Positions 33,151-44,283 of a stretch of 64,000 nt of DNA are shown here, piece after piece. This DNA is from Siphonodentalium dalli (taxonomy: Eukaryota > Mollusca > Scaphopoda > Gadilida > Siphonodentaliidae). The notes below the pieces were generated by a model. It searched no databases. It was given only the letters and a program-made list of their open reading frames with translations, and had not been told where the DNA came from. A program made the position numbers and the translations under genes. The stretch spans positions 43,998,194-44,062,193 of the forward strand of contig CP136069.1 of assembly GCA_032622095.1 (NCBI GenBank). Direction: 5' to 3'. Numbering within the stretch: position 1 is the first letter of the stretch; the number at the start of each line of letters is the position of its first letter.

Positions 33151-33357
33151 TATAACCCTTTCAGTGCCAAGTCCGATTTTTGTATCAACCCATATTTACT
33201 TGATCATTTTTCAAATTTATTGATTATAATAATGTGATACATTGATGGAAAGGGCTCTTTCCATCAATGTATCACATTATTATAATCAATAAATTTGAAA
33301 AATGATCAAGGAAATATGGGTTGATACAAAAATCGGACTTGGCACTGAAAGGGTTAA
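33151..33357. mobile_element. TTAA-3 MITE, copy 3
   Basis: Nearly perfect palindrome; left flank TATAA (worn TTAA), right flank TTAA; ends CCCTTTCAGTGCCAAGTCCG and complement. Confidence 0.92.
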
Positions 33358-33885
33358 ATATATGCTGAATCAAAAAAAAAAAATTAACATTCATTATGGG
33401 TTAATTATGGAGTTCATTTCAGCATTATTGTCTTCCACTGAACTGTAACTGGTATCCAGGTGATTGGCAGACCACAAAAGAGTCATATATTTCAGAAGAT
33501 TATTGGAAGCTACCCTAGGGTCATCTATATAGATTTGTGTGTGTTGAAAATTACCACAAACAACTAACCATCAATACAATTCTTTCTAGATTAAAACTTA
33601 AGTTCAAACAAAAAACTGAATTTTAAAGAAGTAAAAATTGTAAAGTTCTTCTCCATAATAACCTCCCTGGATTTCAGGTGGAATGGACATTTTTCATTCA
33701 ATTTTCAAGTTTGCTTTAAGGCTTATATACTTATTGTTTTGGCGTTCATTCCCTCATTGAATTTTTAATGGATTTTTATACGTTATATACAAAATAGACG
33801 ATTTTTTAAAAGCATTGAGGCTTACTTGGGTCCACAGGGATTTCTTATGTATCTGTGTGAGAAAACTTCCAATTGACTTCTGATA
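33358..33885. other. Intron, nothing recognised
   Basis: No recognised feature. Confidence 0.4.
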
Positions 33886-34097
33886 CAGTAATGCCCTAAA
33901 TAATTGACTCCTTAACCACAGAATTATTATGGAGAAATTTTCAGGATTTCGTTGGAAATATGTCTTGCTACCATTCATCGGAAAGCTCCTGGTGAGAGCT
34001 TTCCAATGAATGGCAACAAGCCATATTTCCGACTAAATCCTGAAAGATTTACCATAATTCTGCTGTGGTTAAAGGGCCATATAAAGGGGCATTTCTG
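33886..34097. mobile_element. TA-pal MITE, diverged copy
   Basis: CAGTAATGCCCTAAATAATT left end; right end worn (GGCATTTCTG). More substitutions than other copies, so probably older. Ends about 75 bp before S2 exon D. Confidence 0.88.
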
Positions 34098-34174
34098 TAG
34101 CTATTTTGAATCGTAGATGTCCTTACTGTTAGAAAACTCATAATTTGTTTTCTTCTTAACTATTCCTCTTACAG

Positions 34175-34318
34175 TACTCACCAAAAAAAGACACGGATCA
34201 CGATACTGTCAACAAAACCGGCTCGGAATACCAAAATATAATACACACAATAAACACGGTGTTCACGAGCCTGTTTACGATAGAGTGTATATTGAAGCTA
34301 CTTGCCTTCGGATTAAAG
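34175..34318 (+). CDS. Cav2 exon e8d: repeat IV S2, alternative version D (longer loop)
   Basis: Acceptor TTCCTCTTACAG, donor AAG|GTTTGG; 144 nt, 48 codons, phase 0/0. Encodes a polar S1-S2 loop YSPKKDTDHDTVNKTGSEYQ and S2 NIIHTINTVFTSLFTIECIL plus KLLAFGLK. FTIECILK keeps the charge-transfer residues, and NTVFTSLF is closer to the vertebrate NIVFTSMF than versions A or C. The loop is 11 residues longer, with a possible N-glycosylation site (NKT). The donor is weak at +3, +4 and +6, which fits regulated use. It may be the ancestral exon. Confidence 0.92.
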
Positions 34319-34591
34319 GTTTGGAACGAGTTGTTGTCAATCAGTCAGTGAGAAAATTGATGTTTTGTGTTAAATATTTAAATTTTAATTTCGATATTTT
34401 CAGCTGGTGTCAATTTATTTTCAGCACACTCCATACAAATGTTGGCTTAGTTATTGCTAATTTCAGTCAGAATATTGAATAACTGTACCATAAAAAAGTA
34501 ATTTATTTCATTCAATATGTAGACTTATTAGCTAGATTTTTGAATATCACATTCGTCCTCTCTGATTTCAATATTATGACAGTGTGATATC

Positions 34592-34991
34592 TTAACCCTT
34601 TACCCAACAAACCGGCCAAAACCGGCCAAATAAAGCTTCAACAGCCTAAAATATCATCGGTCTGTCTCAATAGAACCATACAAATATGGATATCATTGGA
34701 ACCGGCTCATTGACCACATTGTGATGGTTATAGTTATGCCCTGTGCCAATGCATTCTCTTATATATGCGAGTCGACCATAGGTCGCCTCGCATATATAAG
34801 AGAATGCATTGGCCTAAAAAAATCTTTTTTTAACACTTTTTACCATTATTTTCTTACATTCTTTAACAATTTTATAATTTTTAATGTGTTAAGCCAATGC
34901 ATTCTCTTATATATGTGAGGCGACCTATGGTCGACTCGCATATATAAGAGAATGCATTGGCACAGGGCCCTTCTGTTGGGTAAAGGGTTAA
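34592..34991 (+). mobile_element. TTAA-1 MITE, copy 3
   Basis: Full copy with TTAA flanks, both hairpins and ends CCCTTTACCCAACA / TGTTGGGTAAAGGG. Confidence 0.93.
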
Positions 34992-35988
34992 ATGATAATG
35001 ATCAACAGCTACTAAAATGTTCAGAAATGTAATATCATCTTATTAAAGCATGTATTATCTTTGGGCTATCAGAATGATATTTGAATTTTTTCATTATTTT
35101 GTCTCTATTCAGCATGACTCCTTGGTTTATCTGACCGATAATTAACATAACCTCTCCACTGAATTGTTTTATATCTATATATATTGCATGTTTTACAACA
35201 GTTTGCTTCTAAATTTTTCAATTGCATATCTTTGCATTCCATTCTTGTGCATGTCCAATTCCATATTTGTGAATTAAGTTCTGTGTAGTCTGAGGTTCCT
35301 CTTTAACCATTTTATTACTGAATAAAAGCTCCCATTTAGTTATAAAAGTATATGTTGGAATCACAGGGGCCTGTAACGCGCTCCGCTGCCCGCCCCCCTT
35401 TTGCGCTGCCCATATACTTCGCTTCTATATACGCGCCTGCTTCACGTTAATGGTAGTATAATAAGGACAAGGGGAACTGTTGATATTTCCCGTTTTACCA
35501 TCGCTCGGGAATCGGACAAATTTAGCCCATTTACCCGAGTAATGCTATCGAAATAGCCACGGATGTGTCGGTGAAGGATTCATCTTTCAATCAATACCAC
35601 AAGCTCCCCTCAGAACCATTTATATCCATAGCATTTGATAACTTTTTTACCACCGAATATTGTCTCCGGAGAGTGTAAATTTTCGGATTGATCCTACTCA
35701 ATGGACGATATGTTCCTCCAAATTCACCCCCATACAGCTTACTATAATTAAAAATCGGTCAAACGATCAACTAAACATCTAGCGCTCTGTGATTTCTTGT
35801 TGGCTAATATTTATTTACTCAAACAAATCAAAGACATCGTCAGTAAACAATTTTTATAGAGGCGAAATCTGTCGATAATTCTAATATTTTGGAGGCAATA
35901 GTCAATGAGTAATTAATCAGTCCAAGCGTTAAAGTTTACTCATTAGATTCACATAGTAATATTTTCATAGCCCATCCGTGTTACACTA
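34992..35988. other. Intron with an unusual GC-richer patch
   Basis: A TTAA-5-like head (ACTGAATAAAAGCTCCC, AGTTATAAAAGTATATG) lies at about 35305-35360. It is followed by a GC-richer segment (CTGTAACGCGCTCCGCTGCC, 35361-35530) that looks foreign but is not recognised. Confidence 0.45.
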
Positions 35989-36378
35989 TTAACCCTTTAC
36001 CCAACAAACCGGCCAAATAAAGCTTCAACAGCCTAAAATATCTTCGGTCTGTCTCAATAGAACCATACAAATATGGATATCATTGGAACCGGCTCCTTGA
36101 CCACATTGTGATAGTTACAGTTATGCCCTGTGCCAATGCATTCTCTTATATATGCGAGTCGACCATAGGTCGCCTCGCATATATAAGAGAATGCATTGGC
36201 CTAAAAAAAATCTTTTTTTAACACTTTTTACCATTTTTTCTTACATTCTTTAACAATTTTATAATTTTTAATGTGTTAAGCCAATGCATTCTCTTATATA
36301 TGCGAGGCGACCTATGGTCGACTCGCATATATAAGAGAATGCATTGGCACAGGGCCCTTCTGTTGGGTAAAGGGTTAA
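35989..36378 (+). mobile_element. TTAA-1 MITE, copy 4
   Basis: Full copy with TTAA flanks; lacks one AAACCGGCC repeat in the left end compared with the 10946 copy. Confidence 0.93.
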
Positions 36379-36469
36379 AATACTGCTCAGTGATTGGTCA
36401 ACTGCCATTTCATTACCCAATAACACAGACTGTAACACGACATCACAAATTGTTGACCTAATCACTGAA

Positions 36470-36577
36470 AGAGGTCCCCAGAGGATGACTTTGGTGAAGC
36501 TAGCCTGCTGTGCGTCACTAAATTCACCCTCTGGGGACCTCATTTTGCAAATGGCAGACACACAATTTCAAGGCTTG
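36470..36577. mobile_element. hp-hAT MITE, right hairpin only
   Basis: AGAGGTCCCCAGAGGATGAC through to CACACAATTTCAAGGCTTG. The left part of the element is missing. Confidence 0.8.
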
Positions 36578-37058
36578 CCACTTGCATTGCCTCTAATTGG
36601 CTAAAATGTAGCTATGTTCCAAATATTTTGTGTCCGCAACGCAGTGGAACCTCAGACTTAATATGTGTGAAGTCAACATGTTTTTACTCCCAAAATAAAA
36701 ACATTCTTGATATTTCTGGATGTATGTAAAATTTGCACAAATATACTGTTCACGTTATCAGATATATATTGATCAAGTTGTTTCTCAGTCAACTTCTATT
36801 AAGTATTTGTCATTTAAAATCATCAATTTCTGCAGACCCTACTATCCTAACTCAGTAAGGAAAAGATCGTTATAATTATAAGTAGATTTTATTATATACT
36901 TTTGAAACAGGACCAATAAAAGTCAATTTTGATGCATTATAAAAATATATTCTCAAACTACTTCAAAAATGTAATTGAAAAACTTAAATAAAATGTTATT
37001 GCCAACATAAGACAAAAATATCTATTATGTACAATACATTCCAAGAATTATATACAGT

Positions 37059-37170
37059 TTTTAGCTCACCTGAGATGAAGTCTCCAGTGGAGCTATAGTC
37101 ATCACTCCTCATCCATCGTCCATCAACCTGTCTGTCCATTTTTTTTCCATCTACATTTGTCTTCTTGTGT
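37059..37170. repeat. TTTAGCTCACCTGAG-type repeat fragment
   Basis: TTTTTAGCTCACCTGAGATG followed by TCTCCAGTGGAGCTATAGTC and CGTCCATCAACCTGTC matches a repeat I recall as common in bivalves and amphioxus, probably a DNA element terminus. Family name not known. Confidence 0.5.
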
Positions 37171-37184
37171 TACTAGGATTAAAA

Positions 37185-37302
37185 TTTGTTCAGGTTTAGT
37201 CAGAAATATGGCTTGCTCACCGAGAGCTTTCCGATGAATGGCAACAAACCATATTTCTGACTAAATCCTGAAACATTTCCCATAATTCTGCTGAAACACC
37301 CC
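37185..37302. mobile_element. TA-pal MITE, internal fragment
   Basis: GTTTAGTCAGAAATATGGCT through to CCCATAATTCTGCTG; both outer ends are missing. Confidence 0.8.
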
Positions 37303-37404
37303 TGTTATGAAACATATGAGGTATTTTCATTATTTCACATTACTAAATTCTTTGAAAACTTACCTCTTTCATTGACAATAATAAGCATACCAGAGTCCTG
37401 TGTA

Positions 37405-37435
37405 TCTGTAATGCCCTAAATAATCGACTCCTTAA
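37405..37435. mobile_element. TA-pal left terminus, cut by TTAA-4
   Basis: TGTAATGCCCTAAATAATCG then ACTCCTTAA. The TTAA of the TA-pal arm is the junction with the TTAA-4 element at 37432; the rest of the TA-pal copy is not found beyond it. Confidence 0.75.
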
Positions 37436-37929
37436 CTCTTTCAGTGCCAGGGGCCGATCTTATCGGCCCTAATTACGGTATGTAGAGTTAAATTAAAAAA
37501 TGAAAATGAAAAAAAAAAATCTTTTCTTTTTAAAGATTATTTTAAGATTTATTTTTTTTAAAGATTTTTGTTGGGGTATGCTTAAGCATGCTATAGCCAA
37601 TTTAAAAACAAACAGGATAAAACCTTAGGGGCATGTTATAATTCAAAACTATCACCAAGTATTCATAGTAATAATTTTGATGCCCATGAAAAACATAATA
37701 TTTCCTGGCACTAAACCTACAAAATAAGTCTGTTAAAGAATATAAGAAAAAATTCATTAAAATTGTAAAAAATTGTAAAAAATAATAACAAATGATGAAA
37801 AATTGTTAGGCCAATGCATTCTCTTATATATGCGAGGCGACCTATGGTCGACTCACATATATAAGAGAATGCATTGACACAGGGTATATGGGTTGATACA
37901 AAAATCGGACCTGGCACTGAAAGGGTTAA
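37432..37929 (-). mobile_element. TTAA-4 hybrid MITE, copy 2 (reverse)
   Basis: Reverse complement of the 12437 element: CTCTTTCAGTGCCAGGGGCC at left; at right the TTAA-1 type hairpin, then TATGGGTTGATACAAAAATC and the TTAA-3 type end. TTAA on both sides. Confidence 0.88.
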
Positions 37930-38134
37930 GTGTTTTTGACAAATAATGACTGTTGTAGTCTTTGTAGTCCCAGTCTTCTCAGTCTTGACAGTCAGTGAGC
38001 ATCTCAACAGTCATTGACTGTCTTGTTATTTTTAATTTACTTCCAAAAAGATTTTATTTCACATTGGTGAAACAGAATCAGTTTTGAATAATATATCCAG
38101 TGATGTTCACTATTACCAATATTTTATACAATTA

Positions 38135-38346
38135 CAGTAATGCCTAAATAATCGACTCCTTAACCACAGCTAAATTATGGGTAACTTTTCAGGATTTAGT
38201 TGGAAATATGGCTTGTTGCCATTCATCGGAAAGCTCTCACTGTGAGCTTTCCAATGAATGGCAACAAGCCATATTTCTGACTAAATCCTGAAAAATTACC
38301 CATAATTTTGCTGTGGTTAAGGAGTCGATTATTTATGACATTACTG
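38135..38346. mobile_element. TA-pal MITE with a flank shared at 43638
   Basis: Full palindrome, TA flanks. The ~83 bp to its left (about 38052-38134) reappear in reverse complement at 43638-43720 next to another TA-pal copy. Confidence 0.92.
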
Positions 38347-39130
38347 TAACAAGGGCCTGCCCTAATCTGTTACATAACAACTGAGGTTTTGCATAGTTTC
38401 AATTAATTTCAGCTAATGATTTAGTTATTATTTTCAACTGTTTCACATATTTTTGTATTTTTTTTCAAGTTCAGGTTACCTCACAAAAGTTTCTTCAATG
38501 AAGTTTCAGCTTATATTAAGTTATATTTACATAGCCCGCCTGTGTTACACTAAATCCTGTTCTGTGATTGGTCAACTCCCAATTGGGTCACCCGTTTTAT
38601 ATTCCAATAAAACAGACCATAACATGAACACGAGGTCACAAATTGTTGACCTAATAACTAAAAGCGATCGGCAGAATAATTGGGTGTGCTTTTAAAAGTT
38701 CAGCTGAATTGTACCTGAAGCTTGTTATTTATATCGATCATGATCATTGCTGAGAGCTTGAAAAATCTTATATTGGGCTGACTTAAAGTACTGCGTGGGC
38801 TAGTCTAAAATTCACGGCAGATTTTGTGAAAATAAATAAGAATTTACATTCAGATTTTTTATGGGAATAAATCATCAAAAAGCTGTATAAATATAAGAAA
38901 TGAATGTAGTGGGTGTGTGTGTTATTATTGAGTGATACTGCACTGTGGTCATTGGGGACCACAATGCCATCTGGTCATTGTCAGTATAACCACTATCATG
39001 ATTGATGCATGGTATTAAATTTGTTCACGTTTCAGTCTTATGGACAGAAATTCTGCAAATCCAGGCCCACATTTGACAACTACGCTTTAAACACCAAAAA
39101 CAAAATTAATATAAAGTGACAAATTTATAT
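38347..39130. other. Intron, nothing recognised
   Basis: AT-rich; no exon or repeat recognised. Confidence 0.4.
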
Positions 39131-39508
39131 TTAACCCTTTACCCAACAAACCGGCCAAAAACGGCCAAATAAAGCTGCAACAGCCTAAATTATCTTGGGT
39201 CTGTCTCAATAAAACCATACAAATATGGATATCATTGGAACCGGCTCATTGACCACATTGTGATGGTTACAGTTATGCCCTGTGCCAATGCATTCTCTTA
39301 TATATGCGAGTCGACCATAGGTCGCCTCGCATATATAAGAGAATGCATTGGCCTAATTTACCATTTTTTCTTACATTCTTTAACAATTTTATAATTTTTA
39401 ATGTGTTAAGCCAATGCATTCTCTTATATATGCGAGGCGACCTATGGTCGACTCGCATATATAAGAGAATGCATTGGCACAGGGCCCTTCTGTTGGGTAA
39501 AGGGTTAA
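39131..39508 (+). mobile_element. TTAA-1 MITE, copy 5
   Basis: TTAA flanks and both hairpins; the spacer between hairpins has lost the AAAAAATCTTTTTTTAACAC part. Confidence 0.93.
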
Positions 39509-40072
39509 ACTGTTCATTATAGTTTCCTACTATTTGACCTACAATTTTTTGGAATATTACTACATTACTGATTGCAAAGATATTAAAACACTTCTAAGTG
39601 TGAAATATTTGTAACAACAGATATATCTAGAATGTTTGTTTAATAGGGAACATCAGTGTTAATGTATGTTCAAATATTAAATAGTTGGTATCTACCATGA
39701 TTGTGGGTCAGGAATCAGGGGATGGTTTGTGGGTAATGATCTTGTAAACGACCATCATGCTTGGGAAATTTTCAACAAAACTTCTCTATTCTAGTTCACG
39801 AGATGTCAGTTATATTTAAAATTTATTAAAAAATGTTATCAGAACTTTGTTCTTATATCACGAGCAATTGTTCTCTGTGTCAAATAATCTTTGATGGATT
39901 TCAGAATTAATGCAAAATATTGTTACATATATATATTCTCATCATATATAGTTAGCTGATTTAACTGTATAACATTATTTTCTATCAAATCATCGAATTC
40001 ATGAGACTTTAAGATTCTACTGTTGTTATCGGTATTCATATTGAATATAACCTGAACTTTGACGTTTTTCAG
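39509..40072. other. Intron, nothing recognised
   Basis: AT-rich sequence up to the acceptor of the S3 exon. Confidence 0.4.
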
Positions 40073-40156
40073 AATTATTTCCGAGATCCATGGAATATAT
40101 TTGATTTCATAACGGTGATAGGCAGTATCATCGACGTTCTGATCATAGAGCTCGCA
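40073..40156 (+). CDS. Cav2 exon e9: repeat IV S3
   Basis: Acceptor TTTGACGTTTTTCAG, donor GCA|GTAAGT; 84 nt, phase 0/0. Encodes [20 protein letters not shown] then DVLIIELA, the S2-S3 loop and IVS3. [11 protein letters not shown] is conserved across Cav channels (RDAWN in vertebrate Cav2); the Asp of FDF pairs with the S2 Glu in gating-charge transfer. It joins in frame to the 24-nt exon at 47097 or directly to the S4 exon at 58922. Confidence 0.96.
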
Positions 40157-40234
40157 GTAAGTATTATTAGATCGCTACTCTTCTAATTTCAAGATGGAGT
40201 TCAGATGATCCAGTTCAGCTATAAATATAATATA

Positions 40235-40484
40235 CAGTAATGCTTTAATTAATCAACCTCTTAACCACAGCAGAATTATGGGTAACTTTTCAGGATTTAG
40301 TCGGAAATATGGCTTGTTGCCATTCATCGGAAAGCTCTCGGGGAGAGCTTTCCGATGAATGGCAACAAGCCATATTTCCGACAGCTTTCCGGTGAATGGC
40401 AACATGCCATATTTCCGACTAAATCCTGAAAAGTTACCCATAATTCTGCTGTGGTTAAGAGGTCGATTAATTAGAGCATTACTG
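40235..40484. mobile_element. TA-pal MITE with extra central repeat
   Basis: CAGTAATGCTTTAATT to GAGCATTACTG. The right arm holds a second copy of GAATGGCAACAWGCCATATT, making this copy about 40 bp longer. It begins only 79 bp after the S3 exon. Confidence 0.92.
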
Positions 40485-40515
40485 TATGTGACATCAGCCA
40501 TCAATTTCTATCTTT

Positions 40516-40815
40516 GAACCCTTTCACAACTGAAAGGATTCTCCCACTCTGTCCCACTCAGTTAAAAAATATGCACTGGAATGTACTATTATTCAATTGG
40601 AGGGGTGTTTTATTAGTGCAGTTGACATAGGATTCCTATTCAGTCATCCGGAGGGAATCCTCAGGTATTTATAGTTCAATAAATGGTCATAGGCAGATTA
40701 CAGGCAGAAAAACACTCATTTTTAGAAATGTTCAACTGATAGCTTGAGGTTGTTTGTTGAACTTATAACTGAACATCACTACAAATGAATCAATGGGAAT
40801 CAAGTAGTGAGTATT
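40516..40815. mobile_element. TTAA-5 family copy
   Basis: AACCCTTTCACAACTGAAAGG, a CTCCCACT repeat, GGAGGGGTGTTTTATTAG, and a hairpin GAAATGTTCAACTGATAG / CTTATAACTGAACAT. The left TTAA is worn (TGAA) and the right end is not defined. Confidence 0.55.
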
Positions 40816-40984
40816 CCGTTATCCGTTTAATGAAGGGTGAAGATGTGTTCAGGTTTCCAGACCTCCAGTTACAACAACAACTTAAACTAATTTAACACCT
40901 TTTTTTTACCGTGAACATGGATGATTTATATGAAATATTGAATCTGGTAAAGAAAAAGCTAAAAGTTGAAAAAAGTCCAATGAG

Positions 40985-41384
40985 TTAACCCTTTACCCAA
41001 CAAACCGGCCATAACCGGCCAAATAAAGCTTCAACAGCCTAAAATATCTTCGGTCTGTCTCAATAGAACCATACAAATATGGATATCATTGGAACCGGCT
41101 CCTTGACCACATTGTGATAGTTACAGTTATGCCCTGTGCCAATGCATTCTCTTATATATGCGAGTCGACCATAGGTCGCCTCGCATATATAAGAGAATGC
41201 ATTGGCCTAAAAAAATAAAATTTAACACTTTTTACCATTTTTTCTTACATTCTTTAACAATTTTATAATTGTTAATGTGTTAAGCCAATGCATTCTCTTA
41301 TATATGCGAGGCGACCTATGGTCGACTCGCATATATAAGAGAATGCATTGGCACAGGGCCCTTCTGTTGGGTAAAGGGTTAAAC
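40985..41384 (+). mobile_element. TTAA-1 MITE, copy 6
   Basis: Full copy, TTAA flanks. Confidence 0.93.
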
Positions 41385-41393
41385 AAGTAAATC

Positions 41394-41648
41394 CCTTTAT
41401 TATGTTCATGATGGGAGCAGCATTAAAGATCCTGTGCCAGTGCATTCTCTTATTTATGCGAGTCTCCCATAGGAAGCCTCACATATATAAGGGAATGCAT
41501 TGGCTTACAAGGTCAAGGTAAATATTGTTAGGCCTATGTATTCTCTTATATATCCGAGGCTCCTTATTGGAGACTCGCATATATAAGAGAATGCATTGGT
41601 ACAGGGTTTTCACTAAATTTCAGGAAGCTCCAGTCACTGAAGGATTAA
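41394..41648. mobile_element. TTAA-2 MITE, copy 7
   Basis: Begins near ATGTTCATGATGGGAGCAGC (left TTAA and CCCTTT worn), two hairpins, ends CCAGTCACTGAAGGATTAA. Confidence 0.8.
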
Positions 41649-41840
41649 TAGTTGATGGTTGAAATTGCGATACGTATTCATGGTGGAATTTGGTCATCTC
41701 AACTCAATCTAATGTCATGTGTGTGTTTTCGCTTAAGTCTGTAGTTAGGCAAAGGGTTAAAATGTCGTATTTAGTGAAGGATCATTTTCCCTGTAAAATC
41801 TGGCTGATGTTCAGGACAGTCAGAAGTATTTGCATATGTA

Positions 41841-42053
41841 CAGTAATGCCCTAAATAATCGACTCCTTAACCACAGCAGAATTATGGGTAATTTTTCTGG
41901 ATTTAATCGGAAATATGGCTTGTTGCCATTCATCGGAAAGCTCTCAGTGAAAGCTTTCCGATGTAAGGCAACAAGCCATATTTCCGACTAAATCCTGAAA
42001 AGTTACCCATAATTCTGCTGTGGTTAAGGAGTCGATTATTTGAGGCATTACTG
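41841..42053. mobile_element. TA-pal MITE, full copy
   Basis: CAGTAATGCCCTAAATAATC to GAGGCATTACTG, TA flanks. Confidence 0.93.
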
Positions 42054-43231
42054 TATATGGTCTATGATATGGAGTCTTTTCATCGCTGCAAACATTGTGA
42101 AAGCTCCATTTAAGAGTGTATAGATTATCATTAATACTGGGTTGATTATGTATGTCCATCCATCTGTCTATAAGTACATCTGCACAGATATCTCAGGCAT
42201 GAGTTAACAGACCCCAAAACGCACACCTGACACATTCACTTGTAAGTTTGTGTGTGTGGAAAGTTTCAAATAATGGCTTTTATTTTGATATAATGTGAAG
42301 GGAAGACTTTCTTGAACATCATGTGATTATTATTATTATAATTATTGTTAAATGGTCTTGAAATATCACAGAAAATAATATTATATATTGATGCTTCATT
42401 GTTAAGGAACATAACTTTTGATTAATAAGTTTTATGATGAAGAAAATCCAGGTATATATATTATACTTGGAAGATACAACTAATAAAAGGGACCCTACTG
42501 TCAACCAAATATTGTGCTTTTTATGTTGTACATTTCATCAGTCCTTCCTAGGAGATGGGCATGATTGCTCTCGCACTCGTACACACTAGCAATTTTCAAT
42601 TCACGGGTGCTAAAATTTGCACTCGTCCATCTTAGTTATGGTGGATGTTAACGTCGATTCAATGTTGGAACTATTTGACAGTTTATTTAGATCCTGTCCT
42701 GTCGCCATTCAATTATGGGCATGTGAAAGTGTAACTAGACATACATGTATGTCAATCTCACAATGACATTTTGTTTGAGACAACCCCAACTTATGGTTAT
42801 ATTTCGGGTACAATTGCATCCGTTTTCTGAATTGCGGGAGCAAATAAGTGCTCTTGCTGTGTTTTCCTCGTGGGTTTAAGAATACGCATGTAACTTTTTT
42901 GTCTCAAGAATGGATTTCTTGATATATACTTCAAACAAAGGAAGTACATGAAGACATTCTCCCATTTTATGCTGGAGTTTTCGTAGTTATCTTCATGATA
43001 ATTATTGTTAAATAATAGGTTGATAATTGTTGGGAAAATTACCATCACAAGAGGGTAAGTGTGTCTTGAATCAAGTGGGACACAGGTTGCTTGTTTAGAA
43101 AATTTCATGGCTGGTCTAAGCTTTCATAACATTTCAAAAGAATGCACAGGTTTATATTAGAGAACATCTACATGTATTTTCAAAATTGAGTTGATATCAA
43201 AATATTTTTGGCTCCAACGCATCATGTGATG
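42054..43231. other. Intron, nothing recognised
   Basis: Contains a short ATT-rich run near 42326-42346. The minus-strand frame 42797-43108 has no recognisable domain. Confidence 0.4.
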
Positions 43232-43425
43232 TTAACCCTTTCTGCACTGAATGGATTCTCCCACTCAGTTATAAAAGTCTATATTGGAATGATCTATTAT
43301 TCTTTTGGAGGGATGTTCAGGTAATTATAGAAGATGACAGACCTGGGAAAAGATAATATAAATGCAGAAGAAGTCCTATTTATTGGAGAGAAATGTCCAG
43401 ATAATATGTTCAACAAAGCGACCTA

Positions 43426-43637
43426 CAGTAATGCCCTAATTAATCGACTCCCTAACCACAGCAGAATTATGGGTAACTTTTTAGGATTTGGTCGGAAATA
43501 TGGCTTGTTGCCATTCATCGGAAAGCTCTCCCCGAGAGCTTTCCGATGAATGGCAACCTGCCGTATTTCCGACTAAATCCTGAAAAATTACCCATAATTT
43601 AGCTGTGGTTAAGGAGTCAATTATTTAGGCATTACTG
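43426..43637. mobile_element. TA-pal MITE, full member of a composite
   Basis: Full palindrome CAGTAATGCCCTAATTAATC to GGCATTACTG. Followed by an ~83-bp spacer and a further half TA-pal. Confidence 0.92.
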
Positions 43638-43721
43638 TAATTGTATAAAATATTGGTAATAGTGGACATCACTGGATATATTATTCAAAACTGATTCTGT
43701 TTCACCAATGTGAAATAAAAT

Positions 43722-43832
43722 CTCCCCGAGAGCTTTCCGATGAATGGCAACAAGCCGTATTTCCGACTAAATCCTGAAAAGTTACCCATAATTCTACTGT
43801 GGTTAGGGAGTCGATTAATTAGCGCTTTACTG
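43722..43832. mobile_element. TA-pal MITE, right half of the composite
   Basis: Starts at the palindrome centre (CCCCGAGAGCTTTCC) and ends GCGCTTTACTG then TA. The spacer before it (43638-43721) is the reverse complement of the left flank of the 38135 copy. Confidence 0.9.
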
Positions 43833-44072
43833 TACCTTTGGTCATTTGTTGAACTTATTATCTGAATATTTCCTAAGGGAATTACTTGTCAAGGAGTATT
43901 TAGTATAAATAGATTTAAAGAGTGTTCTTAAATATTTATCTGCATTTATACTTAATTTCATCATATTATTTTACATATTATATCGGTTTTAGTTATGCCT
44001 GTGTGTCATATATGAAGACGATTGGAATTAATTGTTTCATCTTACTATTTGCCTTATTCATTTTGGAATATA

Positions 44073-44283
44073 CAGTAATGCCCTAAGTAATCGACTCGTT
44101 AACCACAGAAGAATTATGGGTAACTTTTCAGGATTTAGTCGGAAATATGGCTTGTTGCCATTCATCGGAAAGCTCTCACAGAGCTTTCTGATGAATGGCA
44201 ACAGGCCATATTTCAGTCTAAATCCTGAAAAATTACCCATAATTATGCTGTGGTTAAGGAGTCGATTATTCAGGGCATTACTC
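44073..44283. mobile_element. TA-pal MITE, full copy
   Basis: CAGTAATGCCCTAAGTAATC to GGGCATTACTC; last base of the right end changed. Confidence 0.92.

Larger units (their letters stand above)
43232..43915. mobile_element. TTAA-5 family copy carrying TA-pal insertions
   Basis: TTAACCCTTTCTGCACTGAATG start, then AGTCTATATTGG, GGAGGGATGTTCAGG and the hairpin arm GAAATGTCCAGATAATATG. The loop is interrupted at a TA by the composite 43426-43832; the other arm resumes as GTTGAACTTATTATCTGAAT. Right end not exact. Confidence 0.65.
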
